A stretch of 64,000 nt of DNA, taken from positions 248,001-312,000 of the forward strand of contig NZ_SJOO01000003.1 of NCBI RefSeq assembly GCF_004331265.1, read 5' to 3'. The first letter of the stretch is position 1. Every line of letters begins with the position of its first letter. Of the stretch, positions 52,841 through 62,377 are shown one piece after another. Under the pieces are notes generated by a model, which saw nothing but the letters and a program-made list of their open reading frames with translations, was not told where the DNA came from and made no database searches. This DNA is from Enterobacter wuhouensis. GTDB lineage: Bacteria > Pseudomonadota > Gammaproteobacteria > Enterobacterales > Enterobacteriaceae. A program made the position numbers and the translations under genes.

Positions 52841-55087
52841 ATGCTCACCCGCTTGCGAGAAATAGTCGAGAAAGTGGCCAGTGCGCCTCGTCTGAACGAG
52901 GCGCTGAATATTCTGGTCACTGACATCTGTCTTGCGATGGAAACCGAAGTCTGTTCGGTGTATCTGGCCGACCATGACCGGCGATGCTATTACCTGATGG
53001 CGACCCGTGGCCTGAAAAAACCGCGAGGCCGTACCGTTACGCTCGCGTTTGATGAAGGTATTGTGGGCCTGGTTGGGCGTCTGGCTGAACCCATCAACCT
53101 TGCCGATGCGCAAAAACACCCTAGCTTCAAATATATTCCTTCCGTAAAAGAAGAGCGATTCCGCGCCTTCCTGGGCGTGCCGATTATCCAGCGTCGCCAG
53201 CTCCTCGGCGTGCTCGTAGTCCAGCAGCGCGAGCTGCGCCAGTACGATGAGAGTGAAGAGTCTTTCCTTGTGACGCTCGCCACGCAGATGGCCGCGATCC
53301 TCTCTCAGTCTCAGCTTGCTGCTCTCTTTGGTCAGTATCGTCACACGCGCATACGTGCGCTTCCGGCATCGCCGGGTGTCGCCATTGCTGAAGGCTGGAT
53401 GGACGCAACTCTGCCTTTAATGGAGCAGGTGTACGAGGCCTCGACGCTTGATGAAGCGCTCGAACGCGAGCGTCTTACCGCTGCGCTTGAAGAGGCTTCC
53501 AACGAATTCCGCCGCTACAGCAAACGCTTTGCCGCGGGCGCGCAAAAAGAGACGGCGGCCATCTTTGACCTCTATTCTCACCTGCTTTCCGATGCCCGTC
53601 TGCGGCGGGAGCTGTTTGCTGAAGTCGATAAAGGCGCGGTAGCAGAATGGGCGGTGAAAAAAGTTATCGAGAAATTCGCCGAACAGTTTGCTGCGCTGAC
53701 CGACGGTTATCTGAAAGAGCGGGCAGGTGATTTGCGCTCGCTGGGGCAGCGTCTGTTGTTCCACCTCGACGATACCATTCAGGGCGCAAATGCCTGGCCT
53801 AAGAAGTTTGTGCTGGTCGCTGATGAGCTTTCGGCAACGACGCTGGCCGAGCTGCCGCAGGACAGGCTGGCGGGCGTGGTGGTACGCGATGGCGCAGCCA
53901 ACTCACATGCTGCCATTATGGTGCGCGCGCTGGGTATCCCGACGGTTATGGGCGCAGATATTCAGCCCTCGGTGTTGCACCGACGCACGCTGGTGGTGGA
54001 CGGGTATCGCGGCGAGCTGCTGGTCGATCCTGAGCCGGTTCTGCTCCAGGAATACCAGCGCCTTATCAGTGAAGAGAATGAATTAAGCAAGCTGGCGGAA
54101 GATGACGTCAATCTGCCCGCACAGCTTAAAAGCGGCGAGCGGGTTAAAGTCATGCTCAATGCCGGTTTAAGCCCCGAGCATGAAGAGAAGCTCGGTAGCC
54201 GCATTGACGGCATTGGCCTATACCGCACGGAAATCCCGTTCATGCTGCAAAGCGGCTTCCCGTCTGAAGAGGAGCAGGTCGCGCAGTATCAGGGCATGCT
54301 GCAGATGTTCAACGATAAGCCCGTCACGCTGCGTACCCTTGACGTAGGGGCGGACAAACAGCTGCCGTATATGCCGATCAGCGAAGAGAACCCGTGCCTC
54401 GGCTGGCGAGGGATCCGCATTACCCTCGATCAGCCAGAAATATTCTTGATTCAGGTACGTGCCATGCTGCGTGCCAACGCGGCGACGGGAAATCTCAGCA
54501 TTTTATTGCCGATGGTGACCAGCATTGACGAGATCGATGAAGCGAAGCGCCTGATCGAACGTGCGGGCCGTGAAGTGGAAGAGATGATCGGCTATGCGAT
54601 CCCTAAACCGCGCATTGGCGTGATGCTCGAAGTGCCGTCCATGGTCTTTATGCTGCCGCAGCTGGCCAACCGCGTTGATTTTATCTCTGTCGGCACCAAC
54701 GACCTGACGCAGTACATTTTGGCCGTTGACCGAAACAACACGCGCGTTGCCAGTATCTATGACAGCCTGCATCCGGCGATGCTCCGGGCATTAGCAATGA
54801 TTGCCCGTGAAGCCAATCAGTACGATCTCGACCTGCGCCTATGCGGTGAAATGGCCGGAGATTCCATGTGCGTTGCGATCCTGATTGGTCTGGGGTTCCG
54901 CCATCTGTCGATGAACGGCCGCTCGGTTGCGCGTGTGAAATATCTGTTACGCCATATCGACATCGACGATGCCAGCGAACTGGCGGCCCGCAGTCTGGAG
55001 GCGCAGCTAGCCACCGAAGTGCGACACCAGGTTGCGGCGTTCATGGAGCGACGCGGCATGGGCGGCCTGATCCGCGGCGGCCGTTAA
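52841..55087 (+). CDS. ptsP: PtsP, enzyme I of the nitrogen PTS
   Basis: The 748-residue protein has an N-terminal GAF domain (about 1-165), an EI phosphohistidine domain with GAANSHAAIMVRALGIPTVM (the active His in NSHAA), and a PEP-binding TIM barrel with GLYRTEIPFM and CLGWRGIRITL. It phosphorylates NPr with PEP. Length equals E. coli PtsP. Confidence 0.97.
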   Translation: MLTRLREIVEKVASAPRLNEALNILVTDICLAMETEVCSVYLADHDRRCYYLMATRGLKKPRGRTVTLAFDEGIVGLVGRLAEPINLADAQKHPSFKYIPSVKEERFRAFLGVPIIQRRQLLGVLVVQQRELRQYDESEESFLVTLATQMAAILSQSQLAALFGQYRHTRIRALPASPGVAIAEGWMDATLPLMEQVYEASTLDEALERERLTAALEEASNEFRRYSKRFAAGAQKETAAIFDLYSHLLSDARLRRELFAEVDKGAVAEWAVKKVIEKFAEQFAALTDGYLKERAGDLRSLGQRLLFHLDDTIQGANAWPKKFVLVADELSATTLAELPQDRLAGVVVRDGAANSHAAIMVRALGIPTVMGADIQPSVLHRRTLVVDGYRGELLVDPEPVLLQEYQRLISEENELSKLAEDDVNLPAQLKSGERVKVMLNAGLSPEHEEKLGSRIDGIGLYRTEIPFMLQSGFPSEEEQVAQYQGMLQMFNDKPVTLRTLDVGADKQLPYMPISEENPCLGWRGIRITLDQPEIFLIQVRAMLRANAATGNLSILLPMVTSIDEIDEAKRLIERAGREVEEMIGYAIPKPRIGVMLEVPSMVFMLPQLANRVDFISVGTNDLTQYILAVDRNNTRVASIYDSLHPAMLRALAMIAREANQYDLDLRLCGEMAGDSMCVAILIGLGFRHLSMNGRSVARVKYLLRHIDIDDASELAARSLEAQLATEVRHQVAAFMERRGMGGLIRGGR

Positions 55088-55269
55088 GCCCTCATCCCGC
55101 AGAAGAGGGCACCCGCGCACAATACCCTATACACATCTTTTACATCTCAGGCGCATCCTCTGCGCCTGCCTTATGCTATTATTCGCAACCTTGGAGCACC
55201 TGCCATCGGCGGGAATGCAATTCTACCGCTGTCCACTTTCAGCGGAATAACAACATCTTGTGGTGACAG

Positions 55270-56145
55270 ATGAACAGTGGTTATCTGCATTTTCCGGAAT
55301 TCGATCCGGTTATTTTCTCAGTAGGACCTGTCGCGCTTCACTGGTACGGTTTGATGTACCTCGTGGGCTTTATTTTCGCTATGTGGCTTGCGGGCCGTCG
55401 CGCCAGCCGTCCAGGCAGCGGGTGGACGAAAAACGAGGTCGAGAACCTGCTGTATGCCGGTTTCCTCGGCGTGTTCCTCGGTGGCCGCATTGGCTACGTC
55501 CTGTTCTATAACTTCCCGGTTTTCCTGAACGATCCACTGTATCTGTTCCGCGTCTGGGACGGCGGCATGTCCTTCCACGGCGGCCTGATTGGTGTGATCC
55601 TGGTGATGGTGATTTTCGCCAAACGTACCAAACGCAACTTCTTCCAGGTTTCTGATTTTATCGCACCGCTGATTCCGTTTGGTCTGGGTGCAGGCCGTCT
55701 GGGCAACTTTATCAACGGTGAACTCTGGGGCCGTGTCGATCCGAGCGTCTCTTTCACCATGCTGTTCCCGGGTTCACGTGCAGAAGACATTGCGCTGCTG
55801 CCGTCCCATCCCGAGTGGCAATCTATCTTTGATACCTATGGCGTTCTGCCTCGCCATATGTCCCAGCTGTATGAGCTGGCGCTGGAAGGCGTTGTGCTGT
55901 TTATCATCCTCAATATCTTCATCCGCAAACCGCGCCCGATGGGGGCTGTCTCTGGCCTGTTCCTGATTGGCTACGGCGCGTTCCGTATCATCGTCGAGTT
56001 CTTCCGCCAGCCGGATGCACAGTTTACCGGCGAGTGGGTACAGTACATCAGCATGGGGCAGATCCTCTCCATTCCGATGATTGTCGCGGGTGCCATTATG
56101 ATGATTTGGGCGTATCGTCGTCGTCCACAGCAACAACTCTCCTGA
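55270..56145 (+). CDS. lgt: Prolipoprotein diacylglyceryl transferase
   Basis: The 291-residue inner-membrane enzyme has about seven segments and the Lgt signature [16 protein letters not shown] near residue 142; HGGLIGVI near 103 holds the essential His. It adds diacylglycerol from phosphatidylglycerol to the lipobox Cys of prolipoproteins such as YgdR. It starts after a 182-bp gap from ptsP and is followed by thyA 6 bp later. Confidence 0.97.
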   Translation: MNSGYLHFPEFDPVIFSVGPVALHWYGLMYLVGFIFAMWLAGRRASRPGSGWTKNEVENLLYAGFLGVFLGGRIGYVLFYNFPVFLNDPLYLFRVWDGGMSFHGGLIGVILVMVIFAKRTKRNFFQVSDFIAPLIPFGLGAGRLGNFINGELWGRVDPSVSFTMLFPGSRAEDIALLPSHPEWQSIFDTYGVLPRHMSQLYELALEGVVLFIILNIFIRKPRPMGAVSGLFLIGYGAFRIIVEFFRQPDAQFTGEWVQYISMGQILSIPMIVAGAIMMIWAYRRRPQQQLS

Positions 56146-56151
56146 GGAACC

Positions 56152-56946
56152 ATGAAACAGTATCTTGAATTGATGAAAAAAGTGCTCGATGAGGGCACGC
56201 CGAAAAACGACCGCACCGGCACTGGTACGCTCTCCATTTTTGGCCACCAGATGCGCTTCAACCTGCAGGAAGGCTTCCCTCTGGTGACGACGAAGCGCTG
56301 CCACCTGCGCTCGATCATTCATGAACTGCTCTGGTTCCTGCAAGGCGATACCAACGTTGCGTATCTGCACGAAAACAACGTCTCCATCTGGGACGAGTGG
56401 GCAGATGAGAACGGCAACCTGGGTCCGGTTTACGGCAAACAGTGGCGCGCGTGGCCCACGCCAGACGGTCGCCATATTGACCAGATCAGCACCGTCATGA
56501 ACCAGCTGAAAAACGACCCGGACTCGCGCCGTATCATCGTTTCTGCCTGGAACGTGGGGGAGCTGGACAAGATGGCGCTGGCGCCGTGCCATGCGTTCTT
56601 CCAGTTCTACGTGGCTGATGGCAAGCTATCCTGCCAGCTTTATCAGCGCTCCTGCGACGTGTTCCTCGGCCTGCCGTTTAACATCGCCAGCTATGCGCTG
56701 CTGGTGCATATGATGGCGCAGCAGTGCGACCTGGAAGTGGGTGATTTTGTCTGGACCGGTGGCGATACTCACCTGTATAGCAATCACATGGAACAGACAC
56801 ACCTTCAGCTGACCCGTGAACCGCGCGCGTTGCCAAAACTGGTTATCAAGCGTAAACCGGAATCAATTTTCGACTATCGCTTTGACGACTTTGAAATTGA
56901 AGGATACGACCCGCATCCCGGCATCAAAGCGCCTGTCGCGATCTGA
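56152..56946 (+). CDS. thyA: Thymidylate synthase
   Basis: The 264-residue enzyme has the nucleophile Cys146 in [11 protein letters not shown], the dUMP-binding [20 protein letters not shown] and the C-terminal IKAPVAI. It methylates dUMP to dTMP using methylene-tetrahydrofolate. Length and position after lgt match E. coli. Confidence 0.98.
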   Translation: MKQYLELMKKVLDEGTPKNDRTGTGTLSIFGHQMRFNLQEGFPLVTTKRCHLRSIIHELLWFLQGDTNVAYLHENNVSIWDEWADENGNLGPVYGKQWRAWPTPDGRHIDQISTVMNQLKNDPDSRRIIVSAWNVGELDKMALAPCHAFFQFYVADGKLSCQLYQRSCDVFLGLPFNIASYALLVHMMAQQCDLEVGDFVWTGGDTHLYSNHMEQTHLQLTREPRALPKLVIKRKPESIFDYRFDDFEIEGYDPHPGIKAPVAI

Positions 56947-56966
56947 TACCGCAAATATTCACACAG

Positions 56967-56994
56967 CCGGCGCGTATTCGCGCCGGTTTTTTTT
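56967..56994 (+). terminator. Rho-independent terminator after thyA
   Basis: CCGGCGCG (56967-56974), loop TATT, CGCGCCGG (56979-56986), then eight T. Confidence 0.93.
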
Positions 56995-57130
56995 CGCCCG
57001 CATTTCGTTTCACGAGCCGTTATCCAGATCGCATGCAACGTGTTGCAACAGGCCATATTCTCTGGATGCCGCCTCGTAATCCTCCCATTCGTTCCTCGCG
57101 GCTTCCCCGGCGCTGCGCCACACTCCCGTC

Positions 57131-57595
57131 ATGAAAAAAGAGAACGGCTTTACGCTTACTGAAATCATGGTTGCTATCGCCCTTGTCGCCATTCTTAGCG
57201 CTACGGGGATGTATGGCTGGGACAGCTGGCAGCACCAGCAGCGGCTTTGGCAAACCGCCGGGCAGGTGCGTGACTATCTGGTGTTTCTGCGCAATAACGC
57301 AAACCGATATAACCGTGACCACCAGGTAACCATTCAGAGAGAGGGAGAGAGCCTCTGTCTGGCAAGCTCTTTCGTGAAGGGTTGCGAGAAGGGCAATCCG
57401 TACGTAATGAGCCCGCTCTGGCCTGAGGTGACGTTTAGCGAGATAACGCCTTCATTAGGCTTCTATGGATTAAGGGATACCGCATGGGCAGGAAGGATAC
57501 GGGTGCAAAGTCGGGCGGGAGAATGGCTAATAATCGTTTCAAACGGTGGTCGAATCAGGATGTGCAATGCTACAGGCGATCGGTCATGCCAATGA
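57131..57595 (+). CDS. ppdA: PpdA, prepilin-peptidase-dependent protein A
   Basis: The 154-residue type IV pilin-like protein has the class III signal NGFTLTEIMVAIALVAILSA: cleavage before Phe after Gly6, Glu at mature position 5, then a hydrophobic helix. First gene of the ppdA-ppdB-ygdB-ppdC operon, which resembles minor pseudopilin sets. Overlaps ppdB by 10 bp. Assembly function in enteric bacteria is not settled. Confidence 0.93.
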   Translation: MKKENGFTLTEIMVAIALVAILSATGMYGWDSWQHQQRLWQTAGQVRDYLVFLRNNANRYNRDHQVTIQREGESLCLASSFVKGCEKGNPYVMSPLWPEVTFSEITPSLGFYGLRDTAWAGRIRVQSRAGEWLIIVSNGGRIRMCNATGDRSCQ

Positions 57596-58146
57596 ATCAG
57601 CAGGGCTTTTCCCTGGCTGAGGTCCTGATCGCGATGGCAATCAGCAGCGTGTTGCTACTAAGCGCATCGCGTTTTTTACCTGCCCTGCAGCAGGCCGTTT
57701 TGTTGCAGTCAGGCCAGCGGGAGCTTGAGGAGGAGGTCTGGCAACGCCTTTACGTCGTCGGCAAGCAGCTTCAACGGGCGGGTTTATGCGCCGGAAACTG
57801 CCAGGGGCAAGGACTGACAATTGCCAGACAGGGGAGTTGCGTCGTTGTGAAGTGGGATGCAAACAGCAACGGTCGCTGGGACACGGCCGCATCGGAAAAC
57901 GAGAGTACGGGCTATCGCCTGGAGTCAGGGGCGCTGGAAACGTTGCGGGGGGCGAGCGGCTGCGAGGGAAAGGGGTGGGAAAAACTTACCGATCCTAATC
58001 GGGTGGTCATCCAGCAGTTTAAGGTGAGTCAAACGGAACGCGCCGGTTTTGCGCCAGAGCTGACCATTGCACTGACCGCTATTCGCAAAACTGAAAATAG
58101 TGCCCCTTATCAGGCGCGCTACGGGGTCACGGGGTTTAACCTGTGA
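57586..58146 (+). CDS. ppdB: PpdB, prepilin-peptidase-dependent protein B
   Basis: The 186-residue pseudopilin starts MPMNQQGFSLAEVLIAMAIS, with cleavage after Gly7 and Glu at mature position 5. Start ATG 57586 matches the E. coli N terminus; ATG 57592, forming ATGA with the ppdA stop, is also possible. The frame reads further upstream to 57484 inside ppdA, which is not family-like. A WDANSNG segment is conserved with E. coli. Confidence 0.93.
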   Translation: MPMNQQGFSLAEVLIAMAISSVLLLSASRFLPALQQAVLLQSGQRELEEEVWQRLYVVGKQLQRAGLCAGNCQGQGLTIARQGSCVVVKWDANSNGRWDTAASENESTGYRLESGALETLRGASGCEGKGWEKLTDPNRVVIQQFKVSQTERAGFAPELTIALTAIRKTENSAPYQARYGVTGFNL

Positions 58147-58544
58147 ACCGGCAGTGCGGAATGTCCTCTCTGGCGCTGGTTCTGCTTCTGCTGGTGCTCG
58201 GCACGCTCATCCTCACCGGCCTTAACCAGCAGCTTACCTCGTTCAGCACGCTGGTGGGCGGCGAGAGTCGCGCGGTTCAAATGCAGGCAACCGTACAGTC
58301 AGCGCTGGAGTGGGGCCGGGTTCAGCCCTGGTCGACAGAGACAGATCTCCAGTGCAAAAACGGCACCGCCTGGCGAGTGTGTTTGCGATTGCTCAGTGAG
58401 GCGCGGGTGTTGCTCATTGCCAGAAGCGATGATCTGCTGCTGTGGCGTACGGGGGAGGTGGTGGAGGGAAACATTCAGTTTTCGCGCCACGGCTGGAGTG
58501 ATTTTTGTCCGCTTAAGGAGAGTGCGCTATGCCAGATACCCTGA
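58143..58544 (+). CDS. ygdB: YgdB, DUF2509 pseudopilin-like protein
   Basis: The 133-residue protein has an N-terminal hydrophobic helix (SSLALVLLLLVLGTLILTGL) preceded by NRQCGM, a PulK-like but weak prepilin signal. GTG start overlaps the ppdB stop (GTGA). Length near E. coli YgdB (135). It overlaps ppdC by 16 bp. Confidence 0.9.
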   Translation: MNRQCGMSSLALVLLLLVLGTLILTGLNQQLTSFSTLVGGESRAVQMQATVQSALEWGRVQPWSTETDLQCKNGTAWRVCLRLLSEARVLLIARSDDLLLWRTGEVVEGNIQFSRHGWSDFCPLKESALCQIP

Positions 58545-58852
58545 ACAGAGAAAATGGGTTCAGCATGGTTGAGGTATTACTGGCGATGATGCTGCTGGTC
58601 GTGGTGGTCACGGCATTGTCCGGATATCACCGGGCGCTGGCCGCACGTTTTACCTCGTTTAATCAGTACCGCCAGCTCTGGCATAACGTCTGGAACCAGT
58701 CGCTGCTGGAAGCCGATGCGCTACCTGACGGCTGGCAGGTCAAGCGGGTGCAGACAACGCAGTCCGGATGTGTCAGCATCACGGTTACACTTATTTCTCC
58801 TCTGGGGCGGCGCGGCGAGATGACGCGTCTGCATTGCCCGGTAAGCCAGTAG
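58529..58852 (+). CDS. ppdC: PpdC, prepilin-peptidase-dependent protein C
   Basis: The 107-residue pseudopilin has the signal ENGFSMVEVLLAMMLLVVVV, cleaved after Gly10 with Glu at mature position 5. Last of the four-gene pseudopilin operon and followed 11 bp later by recC. Length equals E. coli PpdC. Confidence 0.93.
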   Translation: MPDTLNRENGFSMVEVLLAMMLLVVVVTALSGYHRALAARFTSFNQYRQLWHNVWNQSLLEADALPDGWQVKRVQTTQSGCVSITVTLISPLGRRGEMTRLHCPVSQ

Positions 58853-58863
58853 TCGGAGCGTCT

Positions 58864-61800
58864 ATGTTAAGGGTCTACCACTCGAATCGTCTGGATGTGC
58901 TGGAAGCGCTGATGGAGTTCATCGTTGAGCGCGAGCGGCTCGACGATCCTTTTGAGCCTGAAATGGTGCTGGTGCAAAGCACCGGCATGGCGCAGTGGCT
59001 GCAAATGTCGCTTTCACGGAAATTTGGCATTGCGGCTAACATCGATTTTCCATTGCCCGCGAGCTTTATCTGGGAGATGTTTGTCCGCGTGCTGCCGGAC
59101 ATCCCTGAGCAGAGCGCGTTCAATAAGCAAAGCATGAGCTGGAAGCTGATGTCGCTGCTGCCTGATATGCTGACGCACGATGAATTCACTATGCTACGTC
59201 ACTACCTCAGTGATGATACCGATAAGCGCAAGCTGTTCCAGCTGGCATCGCGTACCGCCGATCTTTATGACCAGTATCTGGTTTACCGCCCGGAATGGCT
59301 GACAAGCTGGGAGGCAGGTGAATTAGTTGAAGGCCTACCGGAAGCGCAAATCTGGCAGGCACCTCTGTGGAAAGCGCTGGTAGAACATACTGAGGCGCTC
59401 GGTCAACCCAAATGGCACCGTGCGAACCTTTACCAACGGTTTATCTCAATTCTGGAAAGCGCTTCCGAACGTCCGGCCCGGCTGCCGTCGCGCGTGTTTA
59501 TTTGCGGTATTTCTGCTTTGCCGCCAGTCTACCTGAAGGCGCTAGACGCGCTGGGTAAACACATTGATATCCATATTCTCTTCACCAACCCGTGCAGAGA
59601 CTACTGGGGTGATATTCAGGATTCGCGCTGGCTTTCGCGGCTGGTGACTCGCCAGAGAAAACGCCTCTTTGAAGAACGCGCCGTTCCTCTGTTTAAAGAC
59701 AGCGAAACCGCCGCCCAGCTTTTCGATGAAAACGGGATTCAAAATCTGCCAAATCCCCTGCTCGCATCCTGGGGCAAGCTGGGGCGTGATTACATTCATA
59801 TGCTCTCAGACATCACGTCGTCAGGTGACGGTGATGTGGATGCGTTCGTCGAGATCCCGCCGGACAGCCTGCTGCACAATATTCAGCTGGATATCCTGAA
59901 TCTGGAAAATCGTGCGGTTATGGGAGTGACTGCGAAAGAATTTGAACGCAGCGACAGCAAACGAAAGCTGGATCCTGACGATCGCAGTATTACCGTTCAC
60001 GTATGCCATAGCCCACAGCGTGAGGTTGAGATCCTCCACGACCGGCTGTTGGCCATGCTGCAGGACGATCCTGAGCTGACGCCGCGCGATATCGTTGTAA
60101 TGGTGGCGGATATCGACAGCTACAGCCCCTTTATACAGGCTGTTTTTGGTAGCGCCACGGGCGAACGATACCTTCCTTATGCCATCTCTGACCGTCGCGC
60201 ACGGCAGTCTCACCCGGCGTTACAGGCTTTCCTCTCTTTGCTTTCGCTGCCGGATAGCCGGTTTATCTCTGAAGACGTGCTGGCATTGCTGGATGTGCCC
60301 GTCCTGGCCGCGCGTTTCAACATTGATGAAGAAGGGCTGCGCTATCTTCGCCAGTGGGTCAATGAATCTGGCATTCGCTGGGGGATCGATGACGACAACG
60401 TTCAGGAGTTCGAACTTCCGCCTACCGGACAGCACACCTGGCAATTTGGCCTGACGCGTATGCTGCTGGGCTACGCGATGGAAAGCAGCCAGGGTGAATG
60501 GAACGAGGTTCTGCCTTACGACGAGTCCACCGGGCTTATCGCCGAGCTTGTCGGCCATTTAGCCTCGCTGCTGATGCAGCTCAACCGCTGGCGACGCGAG
60601 CTTATGCAGCCGCGACCGCTTGAAGAGTGGCTGCCAGTTTGCCGCGAGATGCTGAATGACTTCTTCCTGCCGGACGGTGAAACCGAAGCGGCGATGGCGC
60701 TCATTGAAAAGCAGTGGCAGGGGATCGTTGATGAGGGCGTTAATTCGCACTATTACGAGGCAGTTCCACTTACGCTTCTGCGCGATGAGCTGACTCAGCG
60801 TCTTGACCAGGAGCGCATCAGCCAGCGTTTCCTTGCGGGGCCGATCAACATTTGTACACTGATGCCAATGCGATCTATCCCGTTCAAAGTGGTTTGTCTG
60901 CTCGGCATGAACGACGGTATTTATCCACGCGCGCTCGCCCCGCTTGGCTTCGACTTAATGAGTCCAAAACCAAAGCGTGGCGACCGTAGCCGCCGTGACG
61001 ATGACCGTTATCTGTTCCTGGAAGCGCTCATTTCTGCCCAAAGCAAACTGTACATCAGCTATATCGGTCGTTCGATTCAGGACAACAGCGAGCGCTTCCC
61101 CTCCGTGCTCGTTCAGGAACTGGTGGACTACATCGGGCAGAGCCACTATTTGCCGGGTGATGAAGAGCGCAATTGCGACGAAAGCGAAAAGCGGGTGAAA
61201 GCGCATATTACCTGCTGCCACAGCAGGATGCCGTTTGACCCGGTGAACTACGTTGCCAACGAGTATCAGAGCTACGCCCGCGAGTGGCTTCCGGCAGCAA
61301 AAAAAGACGGCACGGCGCATACCGACTTCATTCAGGAACTTGAGCCGCGCCCTATCGAAAACCTTAACTTCGACCAGCTGCAGCGCTTTTGGGCGCATCC
61401 GGTGCGCGCATTCTTCCAGCAAAGGCTGCAGGTTAACTTCCGTTCTGAGGAGAGTGAAATTCCGGATGCTGAACCATTCATCCTGGACGGGCTGGAGAGG
61501 TTTAAGCTGAATTCCCAACTTTTAAATGCGTTGGTAGATCAGGAAGACGCGAATACGCTTTTTCGTCGTTATAAGGCTTCGGGATTACTCCCGTATGGCG
61601 CGTTTGGCGAAATCGTGTGGGACGCGCAGTGTCAGGAGATGAAGGCGCTGGCCGATCGCGTAATCGAATGCAGACAGCCCGGCAAAAGCCTTGAGATCGA
61701 TCTCCACTGCAACGGTGTTCATCTCACGGGCTGGCTGCCTCATGTCCAGCCTGACGGGCTTCTGCGCTGGCGGCCCTCTATGCTTAGCGTTTCACACGGT

Positions 61801-62238
61801 TTGCAACTCTGGCTTGAACATCTTGTCTACAGTGCGGGTGGTAACAAAGGCGAAAGCCGGATCTTCGTGCGTAAAGAGGGCGAATGGCGTTTTCCGCCGA
61901 TGGAAGCTGAGCAGGCGCTGAATTATTTGTCACTGTATATCGAAGGCTACCGTCAGGGAATGAACAAACCGCTGCTCCTACTGCCAGAAAGTGGAGGGGC
62001 GTGGATAAAAGTCTGTTATGACGCGCAGAATGATGCCATGTTAACGGATGACGCTTCCCTACAGAAAGCGCGGAGTAAGTTTGTTCAGGCCTATGAAGGC
62101 AACATGATGGTGCGAGGCGAAGGTGAAGATGTCTGGTATCAACGTTTATGGCGAACGCTTGAGCCAGAATATTTCGAGGCAATCACGGAAGAGGCGCAGC
62201 GCTATCTGTTACCGCTGTTCAAATTTAATCAGTCCTGA
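58864..62238 (+). CDS. recC: RecC, exonuclease V gamma subunit
   Basis: The 1124-residue protein is close to E. coli RecC (1122) from MLRVYHSNRLDVLEALMEFI to LLPLFKFNQS. RecC has an inactive helicase fold that splits the DNA strands and reads Chi within RecBCD. ATG 58864 gives the E. coli N terminus; the frame open upstream into ppdC is not used. ptrA follows 139 bp later, the usual recC-ptrA-recB-recD order. Confidence 0.97.
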   Translation: MLRVYHSNRLDVLEALMEFIVERERLDDPFEPEMVLVQSTGMAQWLQMSLSRKFGIAANIDFPLPASFIWEMFVRVLPDIPEQSAFNKQSMSWKLMSLLPDMLTHDEFTMLRHYLSDDTDKRKLFQLASRTADLYDQYLVYRPEWLTSWEAGELVEGLPEAQIWQAPLWKALVEHTEALGQPKWHRANLYQRFISILESASERPARLPSRVFICGISALPPVYLKALDALGKHIDIHILFTNPCRDYWGDIQDSRWLSRLVTRQRKRLFEERAVPLFKDSETAAQLFDENGIQNLPNPLLASWGKLGRDYIHMLSDITSSGDGDVDAFVEIPPDSLLHNIQLDILNLENRAVMGVTAKEFERSDSKRKLDPDDRSITVHVCHSPQREVEILHDRLLAMLQDDPELTPRDIVVMVADIDSYSPFIQAVFGSATGERYLPYAISDRRARQSHPALQAFLSLLSLPDSRFISEDVLALLDVPVLAARFNIDEEGLRYLRQWVNESGIRWGIDDDNVQEFELPPTGQHTWQFGLTRMLLGYAMESSQGEWNEVLPYDESTGLIAELVGHLASLLMQLNRWRRELMQPRPLEEWLPVCREMLNDFFLPDGETEAAMALIEKQWQGIVDEGVNSHYYEAVPLTLLRDELTQRLDQERISQRFLAGPINICTLMPMRSIPFKVVCLLGMNDGIYPRALAPLGFDLMSPKPKRGDRSRRDDDRYLFLEALISAQSKLYISYIGRSIQDNSERFPSVLVQELVDYIGQSHYLPGDEERNCDESEKRVKAHITCCHSRMPFDPVNYVANEYQSYAREWLPAAKKDGTAHTDFIQELEPRPIENLNFDQLQRFWAHPVRAFFQQRLQVNFRSEESEIPDAEPFILDGLERFKLNSQLLNALVDQEDANTLFRRYKASGLLPYGAFGEIVWDAQCQEMKALADRVIECRQPGKSLEIDLHCNGVHLTGWLPHVQPDGLLRWRPSMLSVSHGLQLWLEHLVYSAGGNKGESRIFVRKEGEWRFPPMEAEQALNYLSLYIEGYRQGMNKPLLLLPESGGAWIKVCYDAQNDAMLTDDASLQKARSKFVQAYEGNMMVRGEGEDVWYQRLWRTLEPEYFEAITEEAQRYLLPLFKFNQS

Positions 62239-62377
62239 GTGCTGTATAAAAATTGCGCAGTATGGGGTGTTCATTTATGATGCACTTCTTATCACGGACT
62301 GATGTACCCAAAGAAAGAGATGCTGGCGTGTCCAGCACGCAGTTTGTTAATGATGTAGCCGTGATAAAGAGGTCGTA